From: Astrocystis sublimbata | Taxonomy: Eukaryota > Ascomycota > Sordariomycetes > Xylariales > Xylariaceae | DNA: 64,000 nt | Reading direction: 5' to 3' | NCBI GenBank assembly: GCA_022453515.1 | Contig: JAJNNY010000057.1 | Span: 124,001-188,000, forward strand | Shown: in pieces, positions 35,103-46,600 of the stretch | Numbering within the stretch: the stretch's first letter is position 1 | Layout: every line of letters begins with the position of its first letter | The notes under the pieces: generated by a model | Databases searched by the model: none | What the model was told of the DNA's origin: nothing | The model's input: only the letters and a program-made list of their open reading frames with translations | Program-made: the position numbers and the translations under genes

Positions 35103-35937
35103 TTTCGCGTTGTGCGGAACTAAGACATAAATCTGAATAGAGAAGTCGAGAGGCTAGATAGCTTTTTATGCTCCCTTCTCCTCGTATGTTATTCTGACCG
35201 AGTCTGTATATTAATAGAAACTTGATCGCTTAGGTTTCCTCCTACTCTTTCTCTAGACTTGCTCTTATCAAGCTGAAAACTGTGGCGTTGATCCTCCATC
35301 TCCAGTGGCGGCTCGACATCGTATCCCTTGCTCTTTCACTAAGAAAGGCAGCACAGGCGTTAACTATTAGTCTTGGCTATGCACGATCCCACGCACCAGA
35401 TCCGGCGATGTCCTTTTGTTACGAGCGAGAAGCACAGATCTCGCATTGGGGCGGTATTCCTGTCCAATCCACTCTGTTCGACCAAGTAGATAGCGGATTA
35501 GAAACGTCTGAACAGTTTCCAAGGATTCAAATTTTGCCATTTACAATACTCAACTCAAGTAATATCTTCTCGTATTGCCGTGGGCATGTCGAAAGTATAT
35601 AATTAGATGCATCTGCTTTGGGGTTGATATGATGCTGGAGGCTGTGAGTGTACTGTGGCACGTCGGGCACTGGCATCAGCCGCCACAAGGACGAGGATAC
35701 GAGTATATGAGGATAGAGGCGGTGGTGGTGGTTGCATCCCAAAGCTTGGGACATACTCAGGAGGTAGGCTCATCGAGCGAAGTTTACTGCACCGTGATTG
35801 TCTCGATTGCACTAAATGGTCCTATTGAATAAGTATCTTCACCTCGACTGGATGACAGCGGAAAGTGGCTGGCACTGGTAATAGCCTGCAATAGCGCTGT
35901 TGATATTCTCGGAGGAGCAACGGTGTATACCCGATGC
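35103..35937. other. Intergenic region, nothing recognised
   Basis: About 830 bases between the promoter of the surface-protein gene and the 3' end of the P450 gene. Only short overlapping frames without domains are present. Confidence 0.4.
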
Positions 35938-38000
35938 TTACTTTGTACGTTGTCCGAGTACCTTTACTCTTACGCCTTTCGACCCTAGCTTAGGGCACAT
36001 CACAGTGTAATCATGACAATACTTCACATCGTCCTCCACGGTATCAAACAACTCCATATTCCACCGTGCCATAACGGCCACCAGGACGGCCATTGTCACA
36101 CGGGTCACTTCCGGGCTACCCAAATAGGAAGCCTACGCGCCCTAAACCTCTGAATATGTAGATGATTGGATCAGAGCTACGGATCTAGAAGGTCATGAGG
36201 ACCTCCGTATGCAGGCGACAACCAACAGGCATAAGTGAGGCGTTGCCGCAGACCCGAGGAAGGTCCGAAGCCGGCCTCAAGGGCTGCCAGAAGGAGCATA
36301 AATAGAAGGGATTCCTCCAGCCTGGAGTAGAGGCTTTAGGGGGACATGGACCCTTTTGTGCCCTAGAGAATTATTAGCTGAATCGAAGCCTATTCCAAGC
36401 CCTAGAAATCTAGCCCTTGTTACAGCCATCTCGGCGTTGGCGAGGTGCATGCCAATACAGATACGCGGGCCGCGTCCGAAACTCAGCATAGAGCGACGTC
36501 GCCGCGCCAGCAACGTCTGGTCAGCGATCAACCACCTCTCGGGGTCGAAATGCCAAGGATTCGGGAACAGATTTTCGTCGGTGTGTATCAGGAGAGTTGA
36601 TGCGCTCAGCGACGTACCCGGAGGCAAAACATATGTCTTCGCCTGGTCCGAGCTGTCTTTCTCTTTATACACGAGGAACTCATTTGGTGCAATGCGCGCA
36701 TTCCGACCGGTCAAGCCGAACGTGAGACGATGGGCTTCCTGGACGACGGCAGACAGGTAGGGCAACTGCTCGAGCTGAGAGGCGGTGGTGGCTGTCGGAT
36801 TAGCGGCCAGCTCGCGTCGCAGACGTTGCATCATGTCGGGACGCGCTATCAGGTGGTAATGCACCGTCATGAGCGACAGCATAGGCGAGTACGTGCCTGC
36901 CATCGTAAAATGCGAGGCTTCGTCCTCGAGACGCTGCGCCGACCTCTCAGCGCTCGGCAAGTCTGGGTTATCTCGGAGGTGTGTGAATATGGACGGAGTC
37001 TCGTCTGGCGAAGGCTTGCGGGATAGAATGCTGTCGATCTCTACACGAATCATCTCATGGAATTGCACCAGATCTCGTATGCCCGGTGGCATGATTCGTC
37101 GGCCGATGCTGGATGGCAACGTCTTCAGGATGCTCTGGATCCAGCTAAAGTGGAGGATAATTTTGGTGGCGCCAATCGCGACAGCAACGTTATTCCGTCT
37201 TATGCCAGCAAGCTCTACATTGCTCAAGAGATCCCAGTTGGTGCCAAAGCAGTATTGGTGAACCACGCTTTATTTAAGTTTCGATTGGTCAGCTTTTGCC
37301 CCTGAAACGGCTTGCGTTGAAGGAATCACGAACTCATTGCAGAATCCATAGTAAATGTCAGAGAGATTCAGTACTTCTCCACTATCTCTTGCTTGGGAAA
37401 ACAAATGTTTAACCTGTAAAGACTTGTTTTTCAATTCATCTTCGAGTCGTTGAATCTGTCTGGGCGAGAAAAAGGGGTTGAGTGCCTCGCGTCTATGGCG
37501 ATGCAAGTCGTGGGGCAGAGCAGCGAAAATGGACTTGTCCATGCCTAGCGCTTTGTTCTTGCTATAGTCTTTATCTCGTTTGCGACCGGGACCCGGAGAA
37601 TAGATCTGGTCCACGAAATCGGGATCCGAAATGGATACATCGTTCGGGCCTATCCTAACAACCGGTCCTAACTTGGTCAGCTGGTTCTAGGCTTTCTTGG
37701 TCAGTGATCTACCTACCGTATACTGCGTGGAGACTTTTGATCTTGAACACATATTGAGCCGGCAGAGCAACATCTAATATTTCGCATTAGTAAGCATGTC
37801 ACGGGAGCTGGTCAAAAGCCTTCAAGCCTATAATTACCGTAAAAGCATTCAAACCATTGAGTTAGAGCGGCGAGTCTGGGCCCAGGAATCCTCGCTAGTG
37901 GACTCAGATAGAGTCGATGAATGGATGTGAAGAGGATATAGGCGACAGCAGACCATGCCAGAATGGACGCGCCAGATGTAAGTGTGAGGGGAAGTGCCAT
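35938..38000 (-). CDS. Cytochrome P450 monooxygenase (last intron uncertain)
   Basis: Exons 38000-37838, 37773-37717, 37667-37334, 37267-36424 and probably 36132-35938 give 530 residues. The first three introns (64, 49 and 66 nt) are well supported by the restored motifs FYDVALPAQYVFKIKSLHAVYG-PVVRIGPNDVSIS and FCNDVVHQYCFGTN. It has an N-terminal membrane anchor, the ExxR helix (VVQEAHRL), the PERW motif (FDPERWL) and the haem loop FGRGPRICIGMHLANAE. The I-helix reads AGTYSPM instead of the common AGTETT. The C-terminal 40 residues (WNMELFDTVEDDV to SKGVRVKV) lie 290 bases further on, in another frame. The join GCT|GTAACA to GCGTAG|GCT keeps phase but inserts about a dozen residues not typical of the family. 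A decayed gene or a different join is possible. The substrate is unknown. Confidence 0.75.
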
Positions 38001-38823
38001 CTTTCAAGAGAATCAATTCTGGAATATCACGGACAGTGGTGTTTGCTAGTTGGAGGTATATCACGCTGTGGACTTGGCCGCATGATTATAATATTCTCGA
38101 AGCTGCATTATTTCAACCGGTGAGCACACCATGCATCAACTAAAATGTTCTCCCGCTTGCCTGGAACTGCGCTGCTTTTTCAAAAGTACCGGGCTGCCTA
38201 GAGCCAATCAAACAGGGCTACTGCGAGTGAACCCCTCATATGACTACTCCAATCATTGTAACTACTACCCTACATGAACGAGTCCTATACGAATTGAGCT
38301 AATCATCACCACGTCGACAGGGCTCTGGCCCGGAGGAACCCGAAACACTTTCCTTAACCTATACACTGCTGCCGGTTAACTATAAAATAAACAATCACTG
38401 TCTAACAAAATAGTTTATCTCGATATCTTGTCCCGTTCTATTATATAGATACTGTGCTTAACTTGAAATATAAGAAAGCATTGGTGGGCCCGGAAGGGAA
38501 ACAGGAAGATGGAATTCTTACCTCTAAATTAACCGCAAATTTACTAAAATTAACTCGGACAGACGGAGCCGACGTCGATTCCGTTAATGATCTTTTAATC
38601 TGTCATGCCTAGAGAATCTCAGCTGATATTTTTGCAGCAGAAGTGTCGGAAAGCCTGCTTGATCGCGGACGAACAAACTGAAGTGTGCTTCGATCCTTGA
38701 TATATACTTATATATATCTTGTGAGTTAAACCATATTTAAACACTTTAGAATAGTTAATATTTTAGAAGTACAAACATATATATAACTATTACAAAGTGG
38801 TATCTATAGACTCACCCACCCAC
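38001..38823. other. AT-rich intergenic region
   Basis: The stretch from about 38370 to 38800 is strongly AT-rich with TATATA runs (38701-38790) and no frames. It may be 3' UTR of the hydrolase plus mutated repeat DNA. No terminal repeats were found. Confidence 0.45.
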
Positions 38824-39861
38824 TCACGTCGACTTCAACCACCCCAGCAGCTCCGCATGAAACGCATCCGGATCCTGTATCTGCGGCGCATGTCCCAAGT
38901 CCGGAAACTCAACCAACTCCGCATTCGGCATCGCCGCAGCCGCCTGCTTCCCCAGCACATCGTAATGCCCGAGCCGCGCCTGCACCTCAGGCGGACTCCA
39001 CTGCTTGCCGAGCGCCGTGGTGTCGCGCGCCCCGATCAGCAGCAGTGTGCGCGGCCGCAGGGCTCCGAACTCGTACACCACGGGCGCGCTCAGCGCCATG
39101 TCCGTCACGAGCGCTTGATCAAGCGCAAACGCCGCTGCCTCTGACCCGAAGTAAATGCTCGCTAGCATCTCTACCCACACGTCGTACGCCGGCGCCCACG
39201 TGTCGGCATAGTACGTCGCTTGCTCGTAGGCGCGGATTGAGGTGTAGTTGCTTTGTGTTTCGGAGTTGTATAGCGTTTCGATGTCGCGGTAGGGCACCCC
39301 GAGGGCTTTCCAGTCTTCGAGTCCGAGCGGGTTTACGAGTACTAGCGCGGTGATGGTGGAGGGGTATAGGAGGCCGTAGCGTATGCTCGTCATCCCGCCC
39401 AGGGAATGCCCCATTAGGGTGATGTTGGTGGTGCCGAGGCCTAGCGCGTGCAACAGGCTGTAGGTGTTGTAGGATAGTTGTTGCAGTGTGTATTGGTACG
39501 ATGAAGGCTTGGATGACTTGCAGAAGCCGACTTGGTCCGGCAGGATCACGCGGTATCCTTCGTCGGCGAGTGCGCGTGCCGTCGCCTCCCATGTCGCGGA
39601 GCAGAAGTTCTTCCCGTGTAGGCAGACGGCTACCTTTCCGGTTGGTGAGCTGGTTGGTTCTACGTCCATGAAGGCCATCTCGACATCTTGTAGTTGCGAC
39701 GAGAATTTAAATAGCTTCACCGGCCAGGGGTACGTGAAATTGGAGCCGTTGAGGTCGCCATCTTGAGGTGCGGTTGTGATTGTCCCGGTGGCTTGGGCGG
39801 AGACTTGGATAGGGGCGAGACCGTAGGCTGCAAGCAATGTGATCGTCGTGAGAGGCTTCAT
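38824..39861 (-). CDS. Secreted alpha/beta hydrolase
   Basis: A single exon of 345 residues starting at MKPLTTITLLAAYG (39861), chosen because it opens directly with a signal peptide; an upstream ATG at 39897 would put polar residues before it. The alpha/beta-hydrolase fold is clear: oxyanion region VCLHGKNFCSATWE, nucleophile elbow MGHSLGGMTS with the catalytic Ser, acid region LLLIGARDTTALG, and the His in FPDLGHAPQIQDP. Four or more N-glycosylation sequons fit export. This is the epoxide-hydrolase/haloperoxidase-like branch, but no tyrosine pair typical of epoxide hydrolases was identified, so an esterase- or lactonase-like activity is as likely. It lies on the same strand between the P450 and the NRPS-like gene. 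Confidence 0.85.
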   Translation of the reverse strand: MKPLTTITLLAAYGLAPIQVSAQATGTITTAPQDGDLNGSNFTYPWPVKLFKFSSQLQDVEMAFMDVEPTSSPTGKVAVCLHGKNFCSATWEATARALADEGYRVILPDQVGFCKSSKPSSYQYTLQQLSYNTYSLLHALGLGTTNITLMGHSLGGMTSIRYGLLYPSTITALVLVNPLGLEDWKALGVPYRDIETLYNSETQSNYTSIRAYEQATYYADTWAPAYDVWVEMLASIYFGSEAAAFALDQALVTDMALSAPVVYEFGALRPRTLLLIGARDTTALGKQWSPPEVQARLGHYDVLGKQAAAAMPNAELVEFPDLGHAPQIQDPDAFHAELLGWLKST

Positions 39862-40691
39862 CTTCACCCAAGATTGAGGAGTTGGAGTTTGGCACAAGAT
39901 GGTGTTGGTGCCAACTTGGTGGGCGGGGGAAGGTGGGCTTGTTTACGACAATATCGCGGCAAGTAATGCGGGAGTGGTAATATGGTTGCGAAATATGTTA
40001 GAAATAAACCCTGTCGCAAAGCCAGCGTCAAATGATTGTCAAGGGTAAGCTATATGCGGGGTAGGTGAGGGCCGGTTATATATAAGCCCAGATCTTGCTT
40101 CATTTTAGATATCTACTCCTATGGAGAAACGGTCTTGATATCACTTAAGTTTCTAACACATATAATAGATATAAGCCCATTGCTCCATAGATTAAGTGGA
40201 AACAGGAGTCAAGTGTGAACTATGAGTATCTCATTGAATCTATCTATAGTATAAGTGCCCGAAGGGTTCCATAAAAGGACTTGAGCGCTAAGTAAACACT
40301 TCTCAACATAACGGCGCCAACTTCGCTGAATATCGACTTGCATCTTGCGTCTAATAAGCCCAACAACCTGGCGGGTATATCGTCAGAAGCAAAGTACCGT
40401 GCCCATGATATAGACGAAATATTTTCGAGACAATAACTAGGAAGTTTTGATGAGACAAAATCTATACATCTCCCCTGTCCGGAAAATCCCACCCCAATCA
40501 TGTCTGCTCGCTCGCTCGCTCGCTCGCTTGCTTGCTAAGTGAACAAACTTCAGACTTCGCATCGTGAAAATCGTTTGGAGTAGACAATCTCCTTTTGGGA
40601 TGATATAAAATGGGGATAAAAAAACAAGTACAACAACAGCATTGTCGCAAGGCTCATAGCATACAACACAACGCTTCTCTTTTTCTTTTTC
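39862..40691. other. Intergenic region with a GCTC tetranucleotide repeat
   Basis: It contains a short (GCTC)n then (GCTT)n tract at about 40505-40536. A minus-strand frame at 40244-40501 has no domain and is not called. Confidence 0.4.
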
Positions 40692-43600
40692 CTAGAACCC
40701 ATTCCGCTGCTTATTCAGCCCATCAGCAGACGTAGGCGGCGTCATAGTCGCATCATCAAGCAAACTATCGAGCGTCGAAAGACTCTCAAGCGAATCCTTC
40801 CCGCGCGGCGCAAGCCCATGGCGATGCTGATGCAACCTCGGGGGCGCGCTCAAGGCATTCATAGTCGGATCATTAGCAGCCAGACTCGTAGGCCCCGTCC
40901 CAACAGTGAGTTTTCTCAAATTCTTCCCCCACGTCGAAGCCGGGTTTCGCGTCGACAAATTCCTCGACGGGTTCCGCTTCAGAAAACTCCGCCGGTGCCG
41001 CAGCTGCGTCTCCTGCTGCTTGGCGATGATGAGCTCGTACTGCTGCATCATGGTCGGGTGGTCGATGATTTCTTCAGTGGTGTACACCTTCTGCTCTAGC
41101 CCCGGGAAACGCGGCACTTTCTGCGTGTAGTACCGCGCGAGCTCGGCCGCCGGCATGTGCGCGCCCCAGATCTCGTAGAAGGGCACGCTGCGGATGTCCG
41201 CGACTTGCAGGTTCTGCGTGCCGAGCACCGCGTCCCACGCCGTGGCGATGACGCTGTGCGCTGCGCGCGCGTGGTCTGGGTCGACGGATAACACGGGTGA
41301 TAGCACGCTGCTCTCGCGCTTCGGTGCTGGTAGAGGGATTCGCGGCGTTGTGTAGCTGTCGTTCAGCCCCTTGAGTATTAGTGGTTCCATGACGAAGTCG
41401 GCCTTGGTCAGGACTGAGAGGGTGGAACATAGCATTCGCAACACCTCCTCGGCGAAGAAGGTCTGGATCTTCTTCTCGCAGAAGGTCACGGATACTTCGA
41501 CCTGGTTTGAGCCGGCGGAGATGGTTTGCACGAATACGTCGGAGTCTTCGTGGCTTAGACCCATCATGTCCAGCGTGCAGGAGGCGTCGCCGATGGTGAA
41601 GTTGAGGAACTTGTACCGCTCCGATTGGCGCTGGTGGTGCACGACGGTGCTGAAGCGGGTCCACGATGGCCAGGCCGTGCAGTTGTTGATGACATCGGCC
41701 GTTTGCAGGTTCTCGTACGGGATGCTGGCGACGTACTGGCTTTGTATGTTTTTGAAGTACTCGAGCGGCGGGATAGGGTGGTCGGGGATCTGTGTCCGCA
41801 CGGGTATCACGTTGCCCTTGGGTCCGACCACGTTGGAGATGGTCTGGCCGTTGGCGAGGCTTAGATGTCTGCCTTCGACCATGTGGCCGAACACGACGTC
41901 GTCAGTGCCGGACAGGTTCGACAAGACGATCGACCACGCGCCCTTGAGTATGGACTCGAATGGTATGCCGAAGTTTTGAAGGGAGCCGATGGATATCTTC
42001 TGCTGCAACGTCTTCGGATTGGAGTTGGCGACGGGGAGAGAGGGTTGTGACACGACTTGTGTCATAGACGCGCCTTCGAGGAGGGAGTGCCAGTACTCTG
42101 AAGCTCCACTCGCGTATGTCGATCGTACTGCTCTGATGACTTCGCAGAAACCGGTGCTTTGCGTCATGGGACCGGTTTGTCGATAGAAGCGGCCGAGGTC
42201 GCGAACCAAGATAGGGATGGATAGGTCGTCGTACTGCGCACGCGACAGTCGCATGATGAGGATTGAGCTTTTTCCTGCGTCCAAAAAGGAGAATTTGGTG
42301 ACAGGGCGACGGAAATCGATAGGCATGGGCTGGTCTCGTTTGACGAGTTTGCTGGCTAGGTTGCTCATTCGCCAGTTCTGGCATTGATAGCGCAAGAACT
42401 CTGGCCGGTAGGACCGGAGTACGGTCTGGTAGACCTGGCGACTGTGGGATACGAACGCCGTCCGCAGGATGGGATGGGCTTTTGTCAGCATGAAACATGC
42501 GTTTTCGAGTTTGTGCCAATCTAGATATCCCATGGCGTTGAGCATGAAGTAGGACACATTGCCCCGTGCTTGCAGCATGGCAGACTCCACGAACATGATC
42601 TGAAGAGATGTGGCTTCTGCCACATCCTCGATAACGCTTCTGTCCGAGCCGAGTTTGTTCGCTGTCATTTGGGAGTCGAATCCGCCGTCACCGAGGCCCG
42701 CCTTGACCGTAGGTAGCTGAAAGCCGGTTATACCCTTGCATAGTTCAGATAGTGTGTGATTGTGTAAGATGTCGAGGATGGAAATGTCTATTCCCCGTTG
42801 ACGACACATGACAACGAGGCTGTGAGCCTCAACGATGTCGCCTCCCAGGGACATAAAGCCGTCCTTGGCCGTGATCGTCGCATGGTCCTCGACCCCCAAC
42901 ACCTGAGCCCAAAGAGCTCGCATTTGCTGTTCCGCCTGGGTCAAGGGGACAGGCGGGAGTTCAGGGAATTCCATTTCATGCATATTATCAACATCCACTA
43001 GCGACAGAAGCTGCGGTCTTGATAAGCCCGCAATCAGCTTCTGAAGACCTCGTCTGTCGACTCGTAACGAGGATGTCAGGGGCAGTCGGCGGACGGGGAC
43101 ATAAGCCAACGGAAGTGGCAGTTTCTCGCGAAGACCCGCGTTGACCTTCTGCTTGTAGTAGAAAAGCCTTTGTCTCGTTGCGTTGTTGAGGTTAATGAGA
43201 TCCTCTCTTCCCCCGAATAGCGCGTCGCTGAGCTCGACAAAGACAGTGAGCACTGGTGTGGATTGCGTGTCCTTGAAGGCGACTGGTTCGATAACGACAT
43301 CTACCCCTTCGCCGATACAGTTGCGGAGCTGTGACTCGATCTCGGACATGTGAAGAGAAATGCCCCTGGTCTCGTCTCTCTCGCCCTCAGGGGTTACGAA
43401 CTCAATCTCACCCCTTTCTCGGTAGCGCACGAACCGGCCGGTTTTGAGAAGGCGGCTGCCTGACTGATCCAGCAGCGATTTGGCTCGCGTGATGCTGGAT
43501 CGGACGAGGACATCGAAATCGAGGTTCATCATGTCCAGCGAGCTAGCGCTGGAGAGGGTAGCTCCTCCGATCACGAGCTCTCCAAGCGCGCCAACCGGCA

Positions 43601-46600
43601 TGAGCCGGTTGTGATCGTCTGGACTCACGATCCAAAAGTTTCCGCAGAAGGGGTTTCCAAAGCCCTGGGCCATGGGAGGTTTTGCCATTTCCGTCGCTGC
43701 GAGACCAAGGGGACATGCTTCCGCAGAGCCGTAGACGAGGACGATCTTGGCCCTGCCCGTCCACTTCTGGTAAACCTCGGCGTCGAGATGCGTGGCACGG
43801 AAACAGACCACGGCCATATCCGGCAGGGAGTCGGGATCCAGCTTGCGCGAGAGCGGGGGCGTCAGATATGTCCAGTTGATCCTCATGCGCTGCGCAGCTG
43901 CTGTAAAGCCCATGATTCTCTCGGCGCCCGAGGGCATGCATACACAGCCCCCGTTCACCAGGGTTGTGAAGATCTCTGCTAAAGAAACATCAACAGCAAA
44001 GGAGGAGAGCTGCATCACTCGGCTTGATGGGTTGATGCGAAGCGTCGGGCCTTGACCAGCGCAAGAGGTGGCCAAGGCTCCATGGCTGTAAGATACTGCC
44101 TTATAAGTCTTGGGGCTAGTAGGTGCCAGGAGGATGCAGGCTATGTCGAAAGGCCTGGTTGGCACAGGTGCGGGCAACTCAATCCCTTGCACGTATGGCG
44201 ACGTAATGTGCTGCTCACCGATTGGGATAGTAGGGCATCCCGAGTTCTCAAAGTATCCACGTACGCTATCCGAGGCCAGGATGAAACCCCGATGAATAAC
44301 TTGTATAATCCAAGGGAACATGTCCGTGGCCTCGGAGTCGATAGGAATGAGAATTCCACCCATCCTAAAAAAAAGAAAGTCAGTCTTAAGAATCATGCAC
44401 ACGGCCTGTCTCTGGGGTAATGCGATCACCACTTACATAAGAACAGCCAACATGGCCACAATAGCCCATCGACTCTTGTCAACGACGACGGGCAGCGGCA
44501 TCTGTGGCCTGACGCCGATATTCAACATATACTGAGCCAAACCCCTGGCAAGCTTACAAAGTTCCGCATAGGTGAAAGCGCCATCCCAGCCGTATACGGC
44601 TTGGATATCGGCATTGTTGTGTGCCTGGGCTGCGATGAGGGTGGGAAGATGGTTACTCTGAACGTCGATCTGGGGCATGCTATTCCATGCCAGTATCTGG
44701 TTGTGATCGTGCACAGTGAAGAGGTCCGATTCCTTGACCGTTGCGCTTGGGCTCTCCAGGATGGTCTCGACGGCTTTCCCGAGAACGTGACCCATGGTGA
44801 TGGCCTGTTGAGTGGCGAGGATGCGATGTCCAATGACGACGGTCAGGTTACCGCCGCGAATACAGAAATCTACGTTAATATCGTATTCGGAAGCTTGCGT
44901 GGAGCTGTTGTGAGAGAATCTGCTGTTCGGATTTATGTCTTCGTAGGTGAAGGATAGGCACGTGTTGAACAGTCGTTTGCCCTTCGTGCCGAGCTCGTGC
45001 TCGATCACGCTCATAGGTACATGTTGATGTTGTATGGCTTTTTGGTGCTCTTGTTGGGCATCCCGCAGGAGTTGGACAATAGTCTGGTTAGCAAGCGCGC
45101 GAGTTCTGCCGACCAAAACCCTCGAAAACGGCCCAACAGCGCTCTCAAGTCCCGCAATGGGTAGGTCCCGGCCCGAAGTGCGGTAGCCGAAGCACACTTC
45201 GTGAACGCCGAGAAATGTTCGTAGTAATATGCCCCAAGCGACTCTAAGTATGGTTGATTTATCAACTTTGTAAAACCGGGCGAAGTCGTGTAGACGTTGA
45301 AAGGGGATCTGTAATTCGACAGAGGTCGTCTGCCATTCAGCAACACCTGGAACCGAGAGTAAGTGAGGAAAGTGACAAGGTTGCATACCGTGCAGCTTGT
45401 CTTTCCAGAATTTCGTCTGTGTCGCCATGGGTGTCGTCTTGAGTCGCTGATAATACTCGGGGAACGAGAGCTGGTTAACACTGGCAGGCTGTCCTTCGAA
45501 ATAAACCTGCTCGAGTTCGTTGAAGAGAATTGCGATACTTGTGACCTGTTTTATTGTTAGATTTAAACCCAAACAGAGTGGTGAAGGGTTTGGACAATCG
45601 GCCATGGAGAAGACGTGAACCGTAAGACATGGAAATATTGCTAGGGAAAGGGGCTAGTAGAATGTAGGGAAGAGCAAGACAGCTTACATCGCAAATGGCC
45701 TGGCTGACCTCCAGCTTCAGGTAAGCCCTGGCCTTGGTCTGGCAGACAATAAGCCGATGCCATGGTATGCCCTCTTTCAAATGCAGTGGCGGAACGTTTC
45801 CAATGGCTGCTATCGGACCCTTGACCCCCTCACTCTCGATGAACAGCATATTAGGCGAATGATTGCGCAGAACAACCTGGTCGTAGAGCCCCTCTTTCAG
45901 AACACTAGGCGAAAACAGGGTACGCATAGACGGATGTTGCTGTGTAACCTGGTACCACGCATCACAGATCCTCGACGTGTCTAGGGTGCTGCCGACCGTG
46001 TTCAGTTCATAAGTGACTTGCGCAAGCGAACTGCCTGGTAATAGCGATTGGTGGACCAGAACACACTGCTGGCACCCAGTGGCGGGAAAGACATCTTGGA
46101 TGTTGCCGGTGTTCAGGTTCAGCTTGGGGAGAATGTCTCGATTAAGTTGATTCAGCCCTTCGGGCGTAACGCCCAAGTACGGGACGTCTGACATAGACAG
46201 CCCCGGCGCGTAGTCCTTCAATCTACTAATTGATTGACGTAGGACGCGCTCGTAATTGCGAATCCAAGTCTGTATCTGTTCGCGATGTTTCGAGTCTCGG
46301 TGATGAAGGAACTTCAGCTTCGCCTCGCCCTCTTCCATCCATACGGATACCTCGAAGATGGCGATGCGGCCGACGTTGCGGCCGACATCCGCGGTATCGG
46401 ATCCCATCGCCTTGCCAGGGATGTCTAGTTCCTCGAAGACGGCGTTCTGGCTCTTCACGCGTCTCAGGGACCCTGCATACGTGAAGATGAGCTCAAAGGG
46501 GCAATGGGAGTAGGCGAATGATTCAGCCGATGGGGCATCGATGAGATTAGTTGTAAAATGCGTGAGACTGGTCTTGGAAGCGGCCCGCCGAGCATCTTTG

